A stretch of 29,427 nucleotides of DNA, from NCBI GenBank assembly GCA_035630615.1, contig DASQKI010000013.1, forward strand, positions 1-29,427, in the 5' to 3' direction. This DNA comes from DATFRX01 sp035630615 (GTDB lineage Bacteria > Actinomycetota > Actinomycetes > Propionibacteriales > Nocardioidaceae). Numbering within the stretch: the first letter of the stretch is position 1; the number at the start of each line of letters is the position of its first letter. This document shows positions 1 to 7,469 of the stretch, piece after piece. Below the pieces are notes generated by a model. It had not been told where the DNA came from. It searched no databases and worked only from the letters and a program-made list of their open reading frames with translations. The position numbers and the translations under genes are program-made.

Positions 1-33
1 CAACGCGAGGATGCCGACCTTCCGGCCCGGCAC
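1..33 (-). CDS. pdxT: PdxT, glutaminase subunit of PLP synthase (N-terminal 11 codons only)
   Basis: Only the first 11 codons are in the window. Read on the minus strand from a GTG at 33-31 they give MPGRKVGILAL, which fits the beginning of PdxT (usually followed by QGDV). A GAGGAG ribosome binding site lies 7 bases upstream. PdxT hydrolyses glutamine and passes ammonia to PdxS in the R5P-dependent route to pyridoxal 5'-phosphate. Its position 27 bases after the pdxS stop, on the same strand, is the usual pdxS-pdxT operon. The call rests on a short match plus context. Confidence 0.72.
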   Translation of the reverse strand, partial: MPGRKVGILAL

Positions 34-60
34 CCGGGGGCTCCTCGGGACGACCGGGCA

Positions 61-984
61 CTACCAGCCCCGCTCGGCCAGCTTCGTCTCGAGACCGTCG
101 ATCTCCAGGCCTGGCATGGCACTTCCGAGGCCGCGGGAGACCTTGGCCAGGATGTGCGGATCCGCGTAGTGGGTGGTGGCCTCGACGATGGCCTTGGCCC
201 GGGCGGCCGGGTTGTCGCTCTTGAAGATGCCCGAGCCGACGAACACGGCCTGGGCGCCGAGCTGCATGGCCAGCGCGGCGTCAGCCGGGATGGCGAGGCC
301 GCCGGCGCAGAACAGCGGGACCGGGAGCTTGCCGGTCTCGGCGATCTCCTGCACCAGCGGCAGCGGCGCCTGGAGGTCCTTGGCCCAGCCGAACAGCTCG
401 GCCGAGTCGGCCTGGGTGACGCGGCGGATGTCGCCGAGGATCGAGCGCAGGTGGCGGACGGCCTCGACGATGTTGCCCGTGCCGGCCTCGCCCTTCGAAC
501 GGATCATGCACGCGCCCTCGCTGATGCGTCGCAGCGCCTCGCCGAGGTTGGTGGCGCCGCACACGAACGGCACCGTGAACGCCCACTTGTCGATGTGGTG
601 GGCCTCGTCGGCCGGCGTCAGGACCTCGGACTCGTCGACATAGTCGACCCCGAGCGCCTGCAGCACCTGGGCCTCGACGAAATGTCCGATGCGAGCCTTG
701 GCCATCACCGGAATCGAGACGGACTCGACGATCTGGTCGATCAGGTCGGGATCGCTCATCCGGGCGACGCCGCCCTGGGACCGGATGTCGGCGGGCACCC
801 GCTCGAGCGCCATGACGGAAACCGCGCCGGCGTCTTCGGCAATCTTGGCCTGCTCGGGTGTGACGACGTCCATGATCACGCCGCCCTTGAGCATTTCGGC
901 CATGCCGCGCTTGACGCGGGGGGTCCCGGTGTGCGGCGTCTGGTCGGCGGCCTCGGGCGCGCCGGTGGAGTCAGGCTGGGTCAC
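61..984 (-). CDS. pdxS: Pyridoxal 5'-phosphate synthase, lyase subunit PdxS
   Basis: This 307-residue protein is the synthase subunit that condenses ribulose/ribose 5-phosphate, glyceraldehyde 3-phosphate and ammonia into PLP. It is a (beta/alpha)8 barrel and family hallmarks are clear: MLKGGVIMDVV near residue 35, the catalytic lysine in PVMAKARIGH (about residue 95), and the second active-site lysine with phosphate-binding glycines in SKGEAGTGN (about residue 165). Length is normal for the family. The GTG start overlaps the last 14 bases of pimA, so translation is probably coupled to the PIM genes, and pdxT follows directly. The first 25 residues (TQPDSTGAPEA...) are a variable, low-complexity N-terminal tail. 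Confidence 0.97.
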   Translation of the reverse strand: MTQPDSTGAPEAADQTPHTGTPRVKRGMAEMLKGGVIMDVVTPEQAKIAEDAGAVSVMALERVPADIRSQGGVARMSDPDLIDQIVESVSIPVMAKARIGHFVEAQVLQALGVDYVDESEVLTPADEAHHIDKWAFTVPFVCGATNLGEALRRISEGACMIRSKGEAGTGNIVEAVRHLRSILGDIRRVTQADSAELFGWAKDLQAPLPLVQEIAETGKLPVPLFCAGGLAIPADAALAMQLGAQAVFVGSGIFKSDNPAARAKAIVEATTHYADPHILAKVSRGLGSAMPGLEIDGLETKLAERGW

Positions 985-2137
985 GTCGTACCTCGGTGAA
1001 GGGAGTGGTGGAGTACGCCTCCATCGTACGTCTCGCCGGTGGGGTCACCACCGACGCGTACACCTGCTGGATTTGCTGCGAGACGGTGCCCCAGTCGTAC
1101 TGCCACACGGCCCGCCGGCCGGCGGCCACCCGCTGGGCGGCGTCGGCGTCGCCGAGGACGTCGAGGACCACGTCGGCGAGGTGGGCGGCGTCACCGTTGC
1201 GGAAGTGCCAGCCGAGCTGACCGCCGTCGAGCACCGCACGAAACGCCGGGATGTCGCTCGCGACGACGGGTGTGCCGGCGGCCATCGCTTCGATGAGGAT
1301 GATGCCGAAGCTCTCTCCCCCGCGGTTGGGCGCGACGAACACGTCGGCACTCGCGAGCAGCCGGGCCCGGGTGTGGTCGGAGACCGGCCCCAAGAACTCG
1401 ACCCGCTCGCGGGCCGACCGGGACAGCCGGCGTCGAGCGTCGCCCGCGGTCCCCCGACCGGCGACGAGGAGCCGCGCCCCGGGTCGGCGCCGGACGATGT
1501 CTGCGAACGCCTCAAGGAGTACGGGCAGGCCCTTGCGCGGTTCGTCGTAGCGGCCGAGGAACGCGATGGTGCCGCCGACCGAGGCGTACGCCGGGTCTGC
1601 CGACCGACCGGCGAACCGGTCGACGAACAGCCCGTTGGGCACGACGACCGCCGAACCGCCGAGGTGCCGGACCAGCGTGCCGCGGGCGAGCTCCGACACG
1701 GCGATCCGCACCGCGATCTTGTCGAGCGTCGGCCCGAGGAACCCGGCCGCAGCCGCCATCGCCCGCGAACGCTCGTTGGCCGTGTGGAAGGTCGCGACGA
1801 CCGGCACCTCGCTGGCCGCCAAGGCGAGCATCGACAGGCTCGGCGTCGTCGGCTCATGCACGTGGACAACGTCGAACTCGCCGGCGCGCAGCCACCGACG
1901 TGCCCGTGACATCGACAGCGGGCCGAAGGTGAGGCGGGCGACCGAGCCGTTGTAGGGCACCGGGACGGCTCGACCGGCCGGCACGACGTAATCCGGCAGG
2001 CCTTCCTGCTGGCCGGCCGGCGCGAGCACCGACACGGCATGGCCGGCCCGCTGCAGGCTCATCGCGAGATCGTGGACATGGTTTTGGACGCCACCGGGCA
2101 CGTCCAGCGAATACGGACAGACCAGCCCGACCCTCAT
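971..2137 (-). CDS. pimA: Phosphatidylinositol alpha-mannosyltransferase PimA (GT4)
   Basis: A 388-residue GT-B glycosyltransferase that should transfer the first mannose from GDP-mannose to phosphatidylinositol on the inner face of the membrane, starting PIM (and LM/LAM-type) lipid synthesis. The N-terminal acceptor domain begins MRVGLVCPYSLDVPGGVQNH, the conserved PimA/GT4 start. The donor site is visible as GGESFGIILIEAMAAGTPVV, with the EX7E arrangement around residue 275-285. The start codon overlaps the stop of the acyltransferase gene as ATGA, and gene order (pgsA, acyltransferase, pimA) matches Mycobacterium. The last 20 residues are a poorly conserved tail that overlaps pdxS. Confidence 0.93.
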   Translation of the reverse strand: MRVGLVCPYSLDVPGGVQNHVHDLAMSLQRAGHAVSVLAPAGQQEGLPDYVVPAGRAVPVPYNGSVARLTFGPLSMSRARRWLRAGEFDVVHVHEPTTPSLSMLALAASEVPVVATFHTANERSRAMAAAAGFLGPTLDKIAVRIAVSELARGTLVRHLGGSAVVVPNGLFVDRFAGRSADPAYASVGGTIAFLGRYDEPRKGLPVLLEAFADIVRRRPGARLLVAGRGTAGDARRRLSRSARERVEFLGPVSDHTRARLLASADVFVAPNRGGESFGIILIEAMAAGTPVVASDIPAFRAVLDGGQLGWHFRNGDAAHLADVVLDVLGDADAAQRVAAGRRAVWQYDWGTVSQQIQQVYASVVTPPARRTMEAYSTTPFTEVRRDPA

Positions 2138-3021
2138 CGCGGCTCCACGTCCCCGGCGAACACCCGCTGCAGCATGTGCCAGTCGGCCGGATCTCGCCGG
2201 ATCGCGGCGCTGAAGACATCGGCGACCGCGGCCGTGGCCTTCACGACGGCGCCCTCTCCGCTGCCAACGTCGACCGGCTCATGGACCCTCACGTGCATGT
2301 GTCGCCCTTCGTATGCGGTGGTCACCGGAAGGAGCAGGGCTCCCGTCCGTTGGGCGAGCAGTGCCGGGCCGATCGGCAGCCGCGCCTGCTCTCCGAGCAG
2401 CGAGACCGCGACCGAGTGGCGGGACAGGTCACGGTCCGCCAACAGGCAAACCAACCGGCCGTCCCGCAGGCGCCGCTCCAGCAGCGGCATGGTCGGCTGC
2501 CCGCCCGACAGCGGCAGGACCTCCATGCCGAGACTCTCGCGGTATCGGACGAAGTCGTCATAGAGGCTTTCGGGCCGCAACCGCTCGGCGACGGTCGTCA
2601 CCGGCATGCCGTCGTCGCACGCCCACGCGCCGGCGAGGTCCCAGTTGCCCATGTGCGGCAACGCCGCCACGACGCCACGTCCGGCGCGCAGACTGTCCTT
2701 GACACGGTCGGTGTGATGCGGGATGACGGCGGCCCGAATCTCCTCAGGAGTCCAGCGCGGCAGCCGAAACACCTCGGTCCAGTAGCGCACGTACGACCGC
2801 ATCGCCCGCCGACTCAGGCTGCGCAGCGCCGCATCGTCCACTGGCTCGATCCTGGCCAGGTTGGCTTCGAGCCGCCGTACGGCGCGGCCGCGCCGGGTCC
2901 AGAGGCGGTCGGCGATCCGATCGGTGGTGGGCGCGACCAGCCGCTCCGGCACGTGGCAGACGATCGACCACCCGAGGCGGTAGGCCCACGCCCCGAGGGC
3001 GTGACGCATCGTGGGTGGCAT
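2134..3021 (-). CDS. Phosphatidylinositol mannoside acyltransferase (LpxL/HtrB family, PatA-like)
   Basis: A 295-residue member of the lysophospholipid acyltransferase family. The HxxxxD catalytic motif is seen as HMGNWD at about residue 122-127. The neighbourhood between pgsA and pimA is that of M. tuberculosis PatA (Rv2611c), which transfers palmitoyl-CoA to the 6-position of the PIM mannose at the cytoplasmic membrane. It starts 3 bases after the pgsA stop and overlaps pimA by 4 bases (ATGA), so the three genes form one translationally coupled unit. No strong ribosome binding site is present, which fits coupling. The substrate is inferred from context and family, not from the sequence alone. 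Confidence 0.9.
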   Translation of the reverse strand: MPPTMRHALGAWAYRLGWSIVCHVPERLVAPTTDRIADRLWTRRGRAVRRLEANLARIEPVDDAALRSLSRRAMRSYVRYWTEVFRLPRWTPEEIRAAVIPHHTDRVKDSLRAGRGVVAALPHMGNWDLAGAWACDDGMPVTTVAERLRPESLYDDFVRYRESLGMEVLPLSGGQPTMPLLERRLRDGRLVCLLADRDLSRHSVAVSLLGEQARLPIGPALLAQRTGALLLPVTTAYEGRHMHVRVHEPVDVGSGEGAVVKATAAVADVFSAAIRRDPADWHMLQRVFAGDVEPR

Positions 3022-3024
3022 CGA

Positions 3025-3648
3025 TCAGGAGGCGGACTCTGCGTCCGACCGCATCGCCTGCGAATGGACGATCACCATCCGCTGCACCACGGTGATCGTG
3101 CTCGCCGCCGCCAGCGCCCACAACGTGACCGTGAGCAGGATCGGCAGGTCGAAGATGTCGGAGAAGCCCGTCATGACGAGAATCGCCACCAGTCGGTCGG
3201 CGCGCTCGGCGATGCCGACCTTCGCCTGCATGCCGAGGCTTTCGGCGCGGGCTCTGGCGTACGACGTCACCGAGCCCATCACGAGGCAACAAAGCGCGAC
3301 CGAGGCCATCAGCATGTTGTCCTCGTGGTCGGCGTAATAGAAGACGAGGCCGCCGAAGATCGCGGCGTCGGCGAGCCGGTCGAGGGTCGAGTCCCAGAAG
3401 GCCCCCCACTTCGACGTACGGCCTGACTCCCGGGCCATGTAGCCGTCGATCAGGTCGGAGAACACGAAGACCGTGATGACGAGCACGCCGACGAGCAGCT
3501 CGCCTTGGGGGAAGAACACCAACGCGCCGGCGGACACCCCGAGCGTGCCGACGAGAGTGACCGCGTCCGGGCTGACGCCGATGCGCAGCAGACCGTGCGC
3601 GATCGGCGACAGCAGCCAGGTCCAGAACCGGCGGAACCGTTCCAGCAT
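3025..3648 (-). CDS. pgsA: CDP-alcohol phosphatidyltransferase, phosphatidylinositol-phosphate synthase type
   Basis: A 207-residue integral membrane enzyme. The CDP-alcohol phosphotransferase signature D-X2-DG-X2-AR-X8-G-X3-D-X3-D is complete: DLIDGYMAR at about residues 66-74, then G, D and D in KWGAFWDSTLD. Several hydrophobic segments follow. By position next to the PIM acyltransferase and pimA it should make phosphatidylinositol phosphate from CDP-diacylglycerol and inositol phosphate, as PgsA1 (Rv2612c) does. Alternative substrates (glycerol phosphate) cannot be excluded from sequence. In relatives the HIT gene and thrS lie directly upstream; here about 3.2 kb of other genes separates them, so this gene must have its own promoter. 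Confidence 0.9.
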   Translation of the reverse strand: MLERFRRFWTWLLSPIAHGLLRIGVSPDAVTLVGTLGVSAGALVFFPQGELLVGVLVITVFVFSDLIDGYMARESGRTSKWGAFWDSTLDRLADAAIFGGLVFYYADHEDNMLMASVALCCLVMGSVTSYARARAESLGMQAKVGIAERADRLVAILVMTGFSDIFDLPILLTVTLWALAAASTITVVQRMVIVHSQAMRSDAESAS

Positions 3649-3677
3649 CGCGAGGGGACTCCCGTGGTCGGACTCAC

Positions 3678-3699
3678 CCCTGACGACTCTGCGTCAGGG
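3678..3699. repeat. Perfect 8-bp hairpin in the pgsA leader
   Basis: CCCTGACG and CGTCAGGG form a perfect 8-bp stem around ACTCTG, 30 bases upstream of the pgsA start. On the minus strand a TACGAT hexamer (712-707 of the 3 kb region, i.e. 3712-3707) could be a -10 box, which would put the hairpin right at the 5' end of the pgsA mRNA. There is no T-tract on either side, so it is not an obvious terminator. It could be an mRNA-stabilising stem or an operator. The -35 is not convincing. Confidence 0.4.
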
Positions 3700-3884
3700 C
3701 GGCTCGATCGTATCGCCCACGCCTTCGCGCCGAGACGCGACCACGATGCGGGTCGGACATTCACCCGAACTCGCCGCTAAGTAACGCGAAGGGGTTGTGT
3801 CCACGGCGTGTCAGGTGTTGTGTTGGCCCAATCACAGTCGCAGCCGACCAGCGCCTCCAGGGTCGCTGAGGACGGAGGATCGTC

Positions 3885-6026
3885 ATGGCCGACAGATCAT
3901 CGGGCCCGGCTGGTGCCGACGGGCCCGCGCCCACCGTGAGTCGCTCGGACCAGATACGCAACGTCGTGCTGGTCGGACCATCGGGCGGCGGCAAGACGAC
4001 GCTCGTCGAGCAGGTCTTGTTTGCCCACGGCGTGATCACCAGACCGGGCACGGTCGAAGCCGGAACCACTGTCAGTGACCACGACGACGCCGAGCACAAG
4101 CAACAGCGCTCCGTCGGATTGTCGGTCATGCCCTACGTCGCCGGCGACGTCAAGGTCAACCTCATCGACACGCCGGGCTATGCCGACTATGTCGGTGAGC
4201 TCCGCGCCGGCCTGCGGGCCGCCGACTGCGCGCTGTTCGTCGTGTCCGCCAACGAGCAGCTCGACGGCGCGACCCAGATGCTCTGGCACGAGTGCGAGAT
4301 GGTCGGCATGCCGCGCGCGGTCGCCATCACCAAGCTCGACCACGACCGGGCCGACTGGGACGGCACGTTGAGCGCCGTGCAGGACGCGTTCGGCACCAAG
4401 GCGATGCCGCTCTATCTGCCGGTCGCCGACGGATCCGCGCTCGCCGGCCTGTTGAGCCAGCAGGTCTACGACCACTCCAGCGGCGAGCGCAAGCAGCGCG
4501 ACCCCGACGAGGCCGAGCAGCTCGCGATCGAGTCGGCCCGCGGCGACCTGATCGAGGCGGTCATCGAGGAGTCCGAGGACGAAGGCCTCATGGACCGCTA
4601 CCTCTCGGGCGAGGAGATCCCCTTCGACACGCTGGTCGACGACCTCGAGACGGCCGTCGCCCGAGCCAGCTTCTTTCCCGTCATCCCGCTGGCCGCCCCG
4701 ACCGGAGTCGGCATCGCGGAGCTCGACGAGATCATCACCCGAGGCTTTCCGGCGCCGGCCGAGCATTCGATGCCGTCGGTCTTCACGGTCGCCGGCGCCG
4801 CCGTCAGCGACGTCAGTTGTGACCCCGACGGCGCCCTGCTGGCCGAGGTCATCAAGACGATGACCGACCCCTACCTTGGCCGCGTCTCCCTCGTACGGGT
4901 GTTCTCCGGGACGGTCCGGCCGGAGGCTGCCGTGCACGTGTCGGGTCATTCGTCCGCGTTCCGTGAGGGCCGCGGGCACGAGGACCATGACGAGGACGAG
5001 CGCGTGGGCGGTCTGTCCGGCCCCCTCGGCAGGGCCATGCGCACCCTCGACAGGGGCATCGCCGGCGACATCTGCGCGATCTCCAAGCTGAGCAAGGCCG
5101 AGACGGGCGACACCATCTCCGACAAGAACAAGCCCTTGGTGATGGAGACCTGGTCGATGCCCGATCCGCTGCTGCCGATCGCGGTCGAGGCACAGACGAA
5201 GTCCGACGAGGACAAGCTCTCGCAGGCCCTCAACCGGCTGGCCGCCGAGGACCCGTCGCTTCGGGTAGAAAACAACGTCGAGACTCGCCAGCTCGTGTTG
5301 TGGACCATGGGCGAGTCACACACCAACGTTCTCTTGGACCGGCTGGCCGATCGCTACGGCGTCAGCGTCGACCGCATCGAGGTCAAGGTGCCGTTGCGCG
5401 AGACGTTCGCCCGGAAGACCAAGGGACGGGGCCGGCACGTCAAGCAGTCCGGCGGGCACGGGCAGTACGCGATCTGCGAGATCGAGGTGGAGCCGCTGCC
5501 GTCCGGGTCGGGCTTCGAGTTCGTCGACAAGGTCGTCGGCGGCTCGGTGCCGAGGCAGTTCATCCCGAGCGTCGAGAAGGGCGTCACCGCGCAGATGAAT
5601 CGCGGCGTCGCGACCGGCAATCAGGTCGTCGACGTCCGCGTGACGCTCTTCGACGGCAAGGCGCACAGCGTCGACTCGTCGGACATGGCGTTCCAGACCG
5701 CCGGCGGACTCGCGCTGAAGGACGCAGCCGAAAACGGTGAGGTGTCGCTCCTCGAGCCAGTCGAGGACGTCAAGGTGCTCATCGCCGACGACTACGTCGG
5801 AGCCGTGATGGGTGACCTGTCGTCCCGACGGGCCCGGGTGCTCGGCAGCGAGGCGACACCGGGCGGTCGGACCATGATCCATGCCGAGGTGCCGGCGCTG
5901 GAGCTGATCCGGTATGCGACGGAGCTGCGGTCGATGAGCCAGGGCACCGGGTCGTTTTCACGGACCTTCGTCCGCTACGACGCCGTCCCCTCCCACGTCG
6001 CCACCAAGCTCATCGCCGCCGACTAA
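3885..6026 (+). CDS. Elongation factor G-like GTPase (EF-G2 / FusA2 type)
   Basis: A 713-residue translational GTPase. The G domain shows the P-loop GPSGGGKTTL (about residues 31-40), G3 DTPGYADY, and G4 as TKLD instead of the canonical NKxD. Domains II, III, IV and V follow, with domain IV recognisable at GRHVKQSGGHGQYAICEIEV and the C-terminal MSQGTGSFSRTF. The G2 segment (DAEHKQQRSVGLSV) differs from true EF-G, and this combination marks the EF-G-like paralogue (M. tuberculosis FusA2), whose cellular role is not settled and which does not replace EF-G. A GGAGG ribosome binding site lies 6 bases before the ATG. It stands on the opposite strand to its neighbours and splits the thrS-HIT-pgsA cluster. 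Confidence 0.92.
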   Translation: MADRSSGPAGADGPAPTVSRSDQIRNVVLVGPSGGGKTTLVEQVLFAHGVITRPGTVEAGTTVSDHDDAEHKQQRSVGLSVMPYVAGDVKVNLIDTPGYADYVGELRAGLRAADCALFVVSANEQLDGATQMLWHECEMVGMPRAVAITKLDHDRADWDGTLSAVQDAFGTKAMPLYLPVADGSALAGLLSQQVYDHSSGERKQRDPDEAEQLAIESARGDLIEAVIEESEDEGLMDRYLSGEEIPFDTLVDDLETAVARASFFPVIPLAAPTGVGIAELDEIITRGFPAPAEHSMPSVFTVAGAAVSDVSCDPDGALLAEVIKTMTDPYLGRVSLVRVFSGTVRPEAAVHVSGHSSAFREGRGHEDHDEDERVGGLSGPLGRAMRTLDRGIAGDICAISKLSKAETGDTISDKNKPLVMETWSMPDPLLPIAVEAQTKSDEDKLSQALNRLAAEDPSLRVENNVETRQLVLWTMGESHTNVLLDRLADRYGVSVDRIEVKVPLRETFARKTKGRGRHVKQSGGHGQYAICEIEVEPLPSGSGFEFVDKVVGGSVPRQFIPSVEKGVTAQMNRGVATGNQVVDVRVTLFDGKAHSVDSSDMAFQTAGGLALKDAAENGEVSLLEPVEDVKVLIADDYVGAVMGDLSSRRARVLGSEATPGGRTMIHAEVPALELIRYATELRSMSQGTGSFSRTFVRYDAVPSHVATKLIAAD

Positions 6027-6027
6027 C

Positions 6028-6061
6028 CGACCGTAGGTCGCTCGTCGCACGACCGTAGGTC
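6028..6061. repeat. Two direct copies of a 12-base repeat
   Basis: CGACCGTAGGTC occurs at 6028-6039 and again at 6050-6061, a 22-base period, just after the EF-G-like stop codon and running into the 3' end of the oxidoreductase pseudogene. It may mark the endpoint of a rearrangement; no function is evident. Confidence 0.6.
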
Positions 6062-6834
6062 ACTTGTGGTCGAGTAGGTCACGGGTCGCCGGCGCGACCT
6101 CGCGAACCCACCGCAGAAGCTGCTTCTCATCGGCGGCCTCTGGCCAGAAGACGAAGGTGTCGAAGCGCTGCTCCGTCGCCAGGTCCGCAAGGACTCGCGC
6201 CCACTCATCAGCCGTCGTACGGATGGGCAGCTCGCCCTCGAGGCGCGGACGCTCTGCCGGATCGTCGGTCACGACGCCGACCAGCTGCGCCATCCGCATG
6301 ACGTCAGACGGGTCACGACCGGCCTCGCGGGCCGCGGAATCGATCCGGTCCTGCGTCGCTGTCCACTTCTCGTACGGCAAGTAATGCGGAATGGGCGCGG
6401 CCCAGCCGTCCCCCAGACGCCCTGTGAGTGCGTGCGCCCGCGGCCCGACACTGCCGATCCAGATGCCGATCTCGCGCGACGGCAGCGGGCCACCTCGTAC
6501 GCCGTCGACCGTGTAGTGCTCGCCGTCCACGCGTACCCGGTCCCCCGATCGCCACATCGCGCGGATGATCCGGATGGCCTCCTCGAGGGCGTCCAACGCC
6601 TCGCGGCCCGACCGGGTCGGACCGCCCATCGAACGGATTGCCGGCCCGAAGCCGGTCAGTCTCGGTGAGTACGGACGCGATCAGCGCGAACGCGTCGAGG
6701 TGCGTCGGTGCGTACGGGTGGTCCTGCACTCCGAGGAGGTCGAGGCCTTCGCGATCGGCCTGGCGGGCGAGATCGCGCACGGCCTCGAGTTCGTCGGCGA
6801 TCGGTGCGAGCTGGATGCCAAGTCGTAGGGACAC
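6060..6834 (-). pseudogene. LLM-class F420-dependent oxidoreductase, disrupted by internal deletion and frameshift
   Basis: The N-terminal frame begins at a GTG at 6834 (MSLRLGIQLAPIADELEAVR) and carries the first beta strands of a luciferase-like monooxygenase barrel up to LTETDRL near 6660. A second frame, from about 6660 down to 6060, carries the rest (MGGPTRSGREALDALEEAIR, then IGIWIGSVGPRAHALTGRLGDGW). Between the two, the central segment expected in this family (the stretch around LLSGGRVELGLGAG) is missing, so roughly 40 residues have been deleted and the frame has shifted. The N-terminal half lacks a good ribosome binding site. Intact relatives reduce substrates with coenzyme F420 or FMN. 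A sequencing error cannot explain the missing residues. Confidence 0.8.
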
Positions 6835-6850
6835 GAGTGGCCTATCGTCG

Positions 6851-7429
6851 TCAGGGGCGGGCGGGCCAGGCGGCGGAGACGAGGCCGCGAGTCTCGGAGA
6901 GCAGCTGGGGGATCACCTTGGTCTGCGCGGTGATCGCGATGAAGTTGGCGTCGCCACTCCACCGCGGCACCACGTGCTGGTGCAGATGCTCCGACAGCGA
7001 CCCACCGGCGACGCCACCGAGATTGAGCCCGATGTTGAACCCGTGCGGTTGCGACACCGACCGGATCGCCGCGACCGCATCCCGCGTCATCGTCGTCAGC
7101 TCGAACAGCTCGCCGTCAGTGAGGTCGTCGAGCGTGCCGACATGGCGGTACGGCACGAGCATCAGATGCCCCGGGTTGTACGGATGCAGATTGAGGACGG
7201 CATAGACCGACTCACCGCGGGCCAGGATCAAGCTGTCCTCGTCACCGAGCGACGGTATCCGGCAGAACGGGCACTCGTCGCCGGATCGCTCCCCCGCCTC
7301 GGCCTCGGTCTTGATGTACGCCATCCGATGCGGCGTCCACAGTCGCTCCAGCCGATCGCGTACTCCGATGCCGTCCTGCGGCACCACCTCCGGCCCGTCG
7401 CCAACCGATTTTGCGCACACCTCCGTCAC
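6851..7429 (-). CDS. HIT-family Ap4A phosphorylase (Rv2613c-like)
   Basis: The histidine triad is plain: HLHQHVVPRW near the C-terminus, with CPFC in the N-terminal half. The block LERLWTPHRMAYI, then NLHPYNPGHLMLVPYRHVG and PHGFNIGLNLGG, matches the actinobacterial protein encoded next to thrS, which in M. tuberculosis is a diadenosine tetraphosphate phosphorylase. It should therefore split Ap4A, an alarmone-like by-product of aminoacyl-tRNA synthetases, which suits its place after thrS. The start is uncertain: the open frame continues upstream to 7492. I chose the GTG at 7429 because of an AGGGG 5 bases before it and a 192-residue product like Rv2613c; GTG at 7384 is the alternative. Confidence 0.9.
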   Translation of the reverse strand: MTEVCAKSVGDGPEVVPQDGIGVRDRLERLWTPHRMAYIKTEAEAGERSGDECPFCRIPSLGDEDSLILARGESVYAVLNLHPYNPGHLMLVPYRHVGTLDDLTDGELFELTTMTRDAVAAIRSVSQPHGFNIGLNLGGVAGGSLSEHLHQHVVPRWSGDANFIAITAQTKVIPQLLSETRGLVSAAWPARP

Positions 7430-7464
7430 CGGCCCCTGTCGCGACGACGAAGATGTGCGCAAAA
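7409..7464. repeat. Perfect 11-bp inverted repeat between thrS and the HIT gene
   Basis: TTTTGCGCACA at 7409-7419 and TGTGCGCAAAA at 7454-7464 are perfect reverse complements with a 34-base spacer. The element begins 6 bases after the thrS stop codon and extends into the possible N-terminus of the HIT gene. A-T-flanked GCGCA arms are unusual for this G+C-rich DNA. It could be an operator, a small mobile repeat, or the stem of an RNA structure between the two cistrons. A classical terminator would have a shorter loop and a T-tract. Confidence 0.7.
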
Positions 7465-7469
7465 CCGCG

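Noticed and set aside
154..999. Long plus-strand open frame opposite pdxS
   Set aside because: Antisense to a clear PdxS gene; its composition (Arg, Gly, Ala, Asp) is the usual shadow of high-GC coding DNA.
3897..4988. 363-codon minus-strand frame inside the EF-G-like gene
   Set aside because: The opposite strand encodes an EF-G-like GTPase with all motifs; this frame shows no family features.
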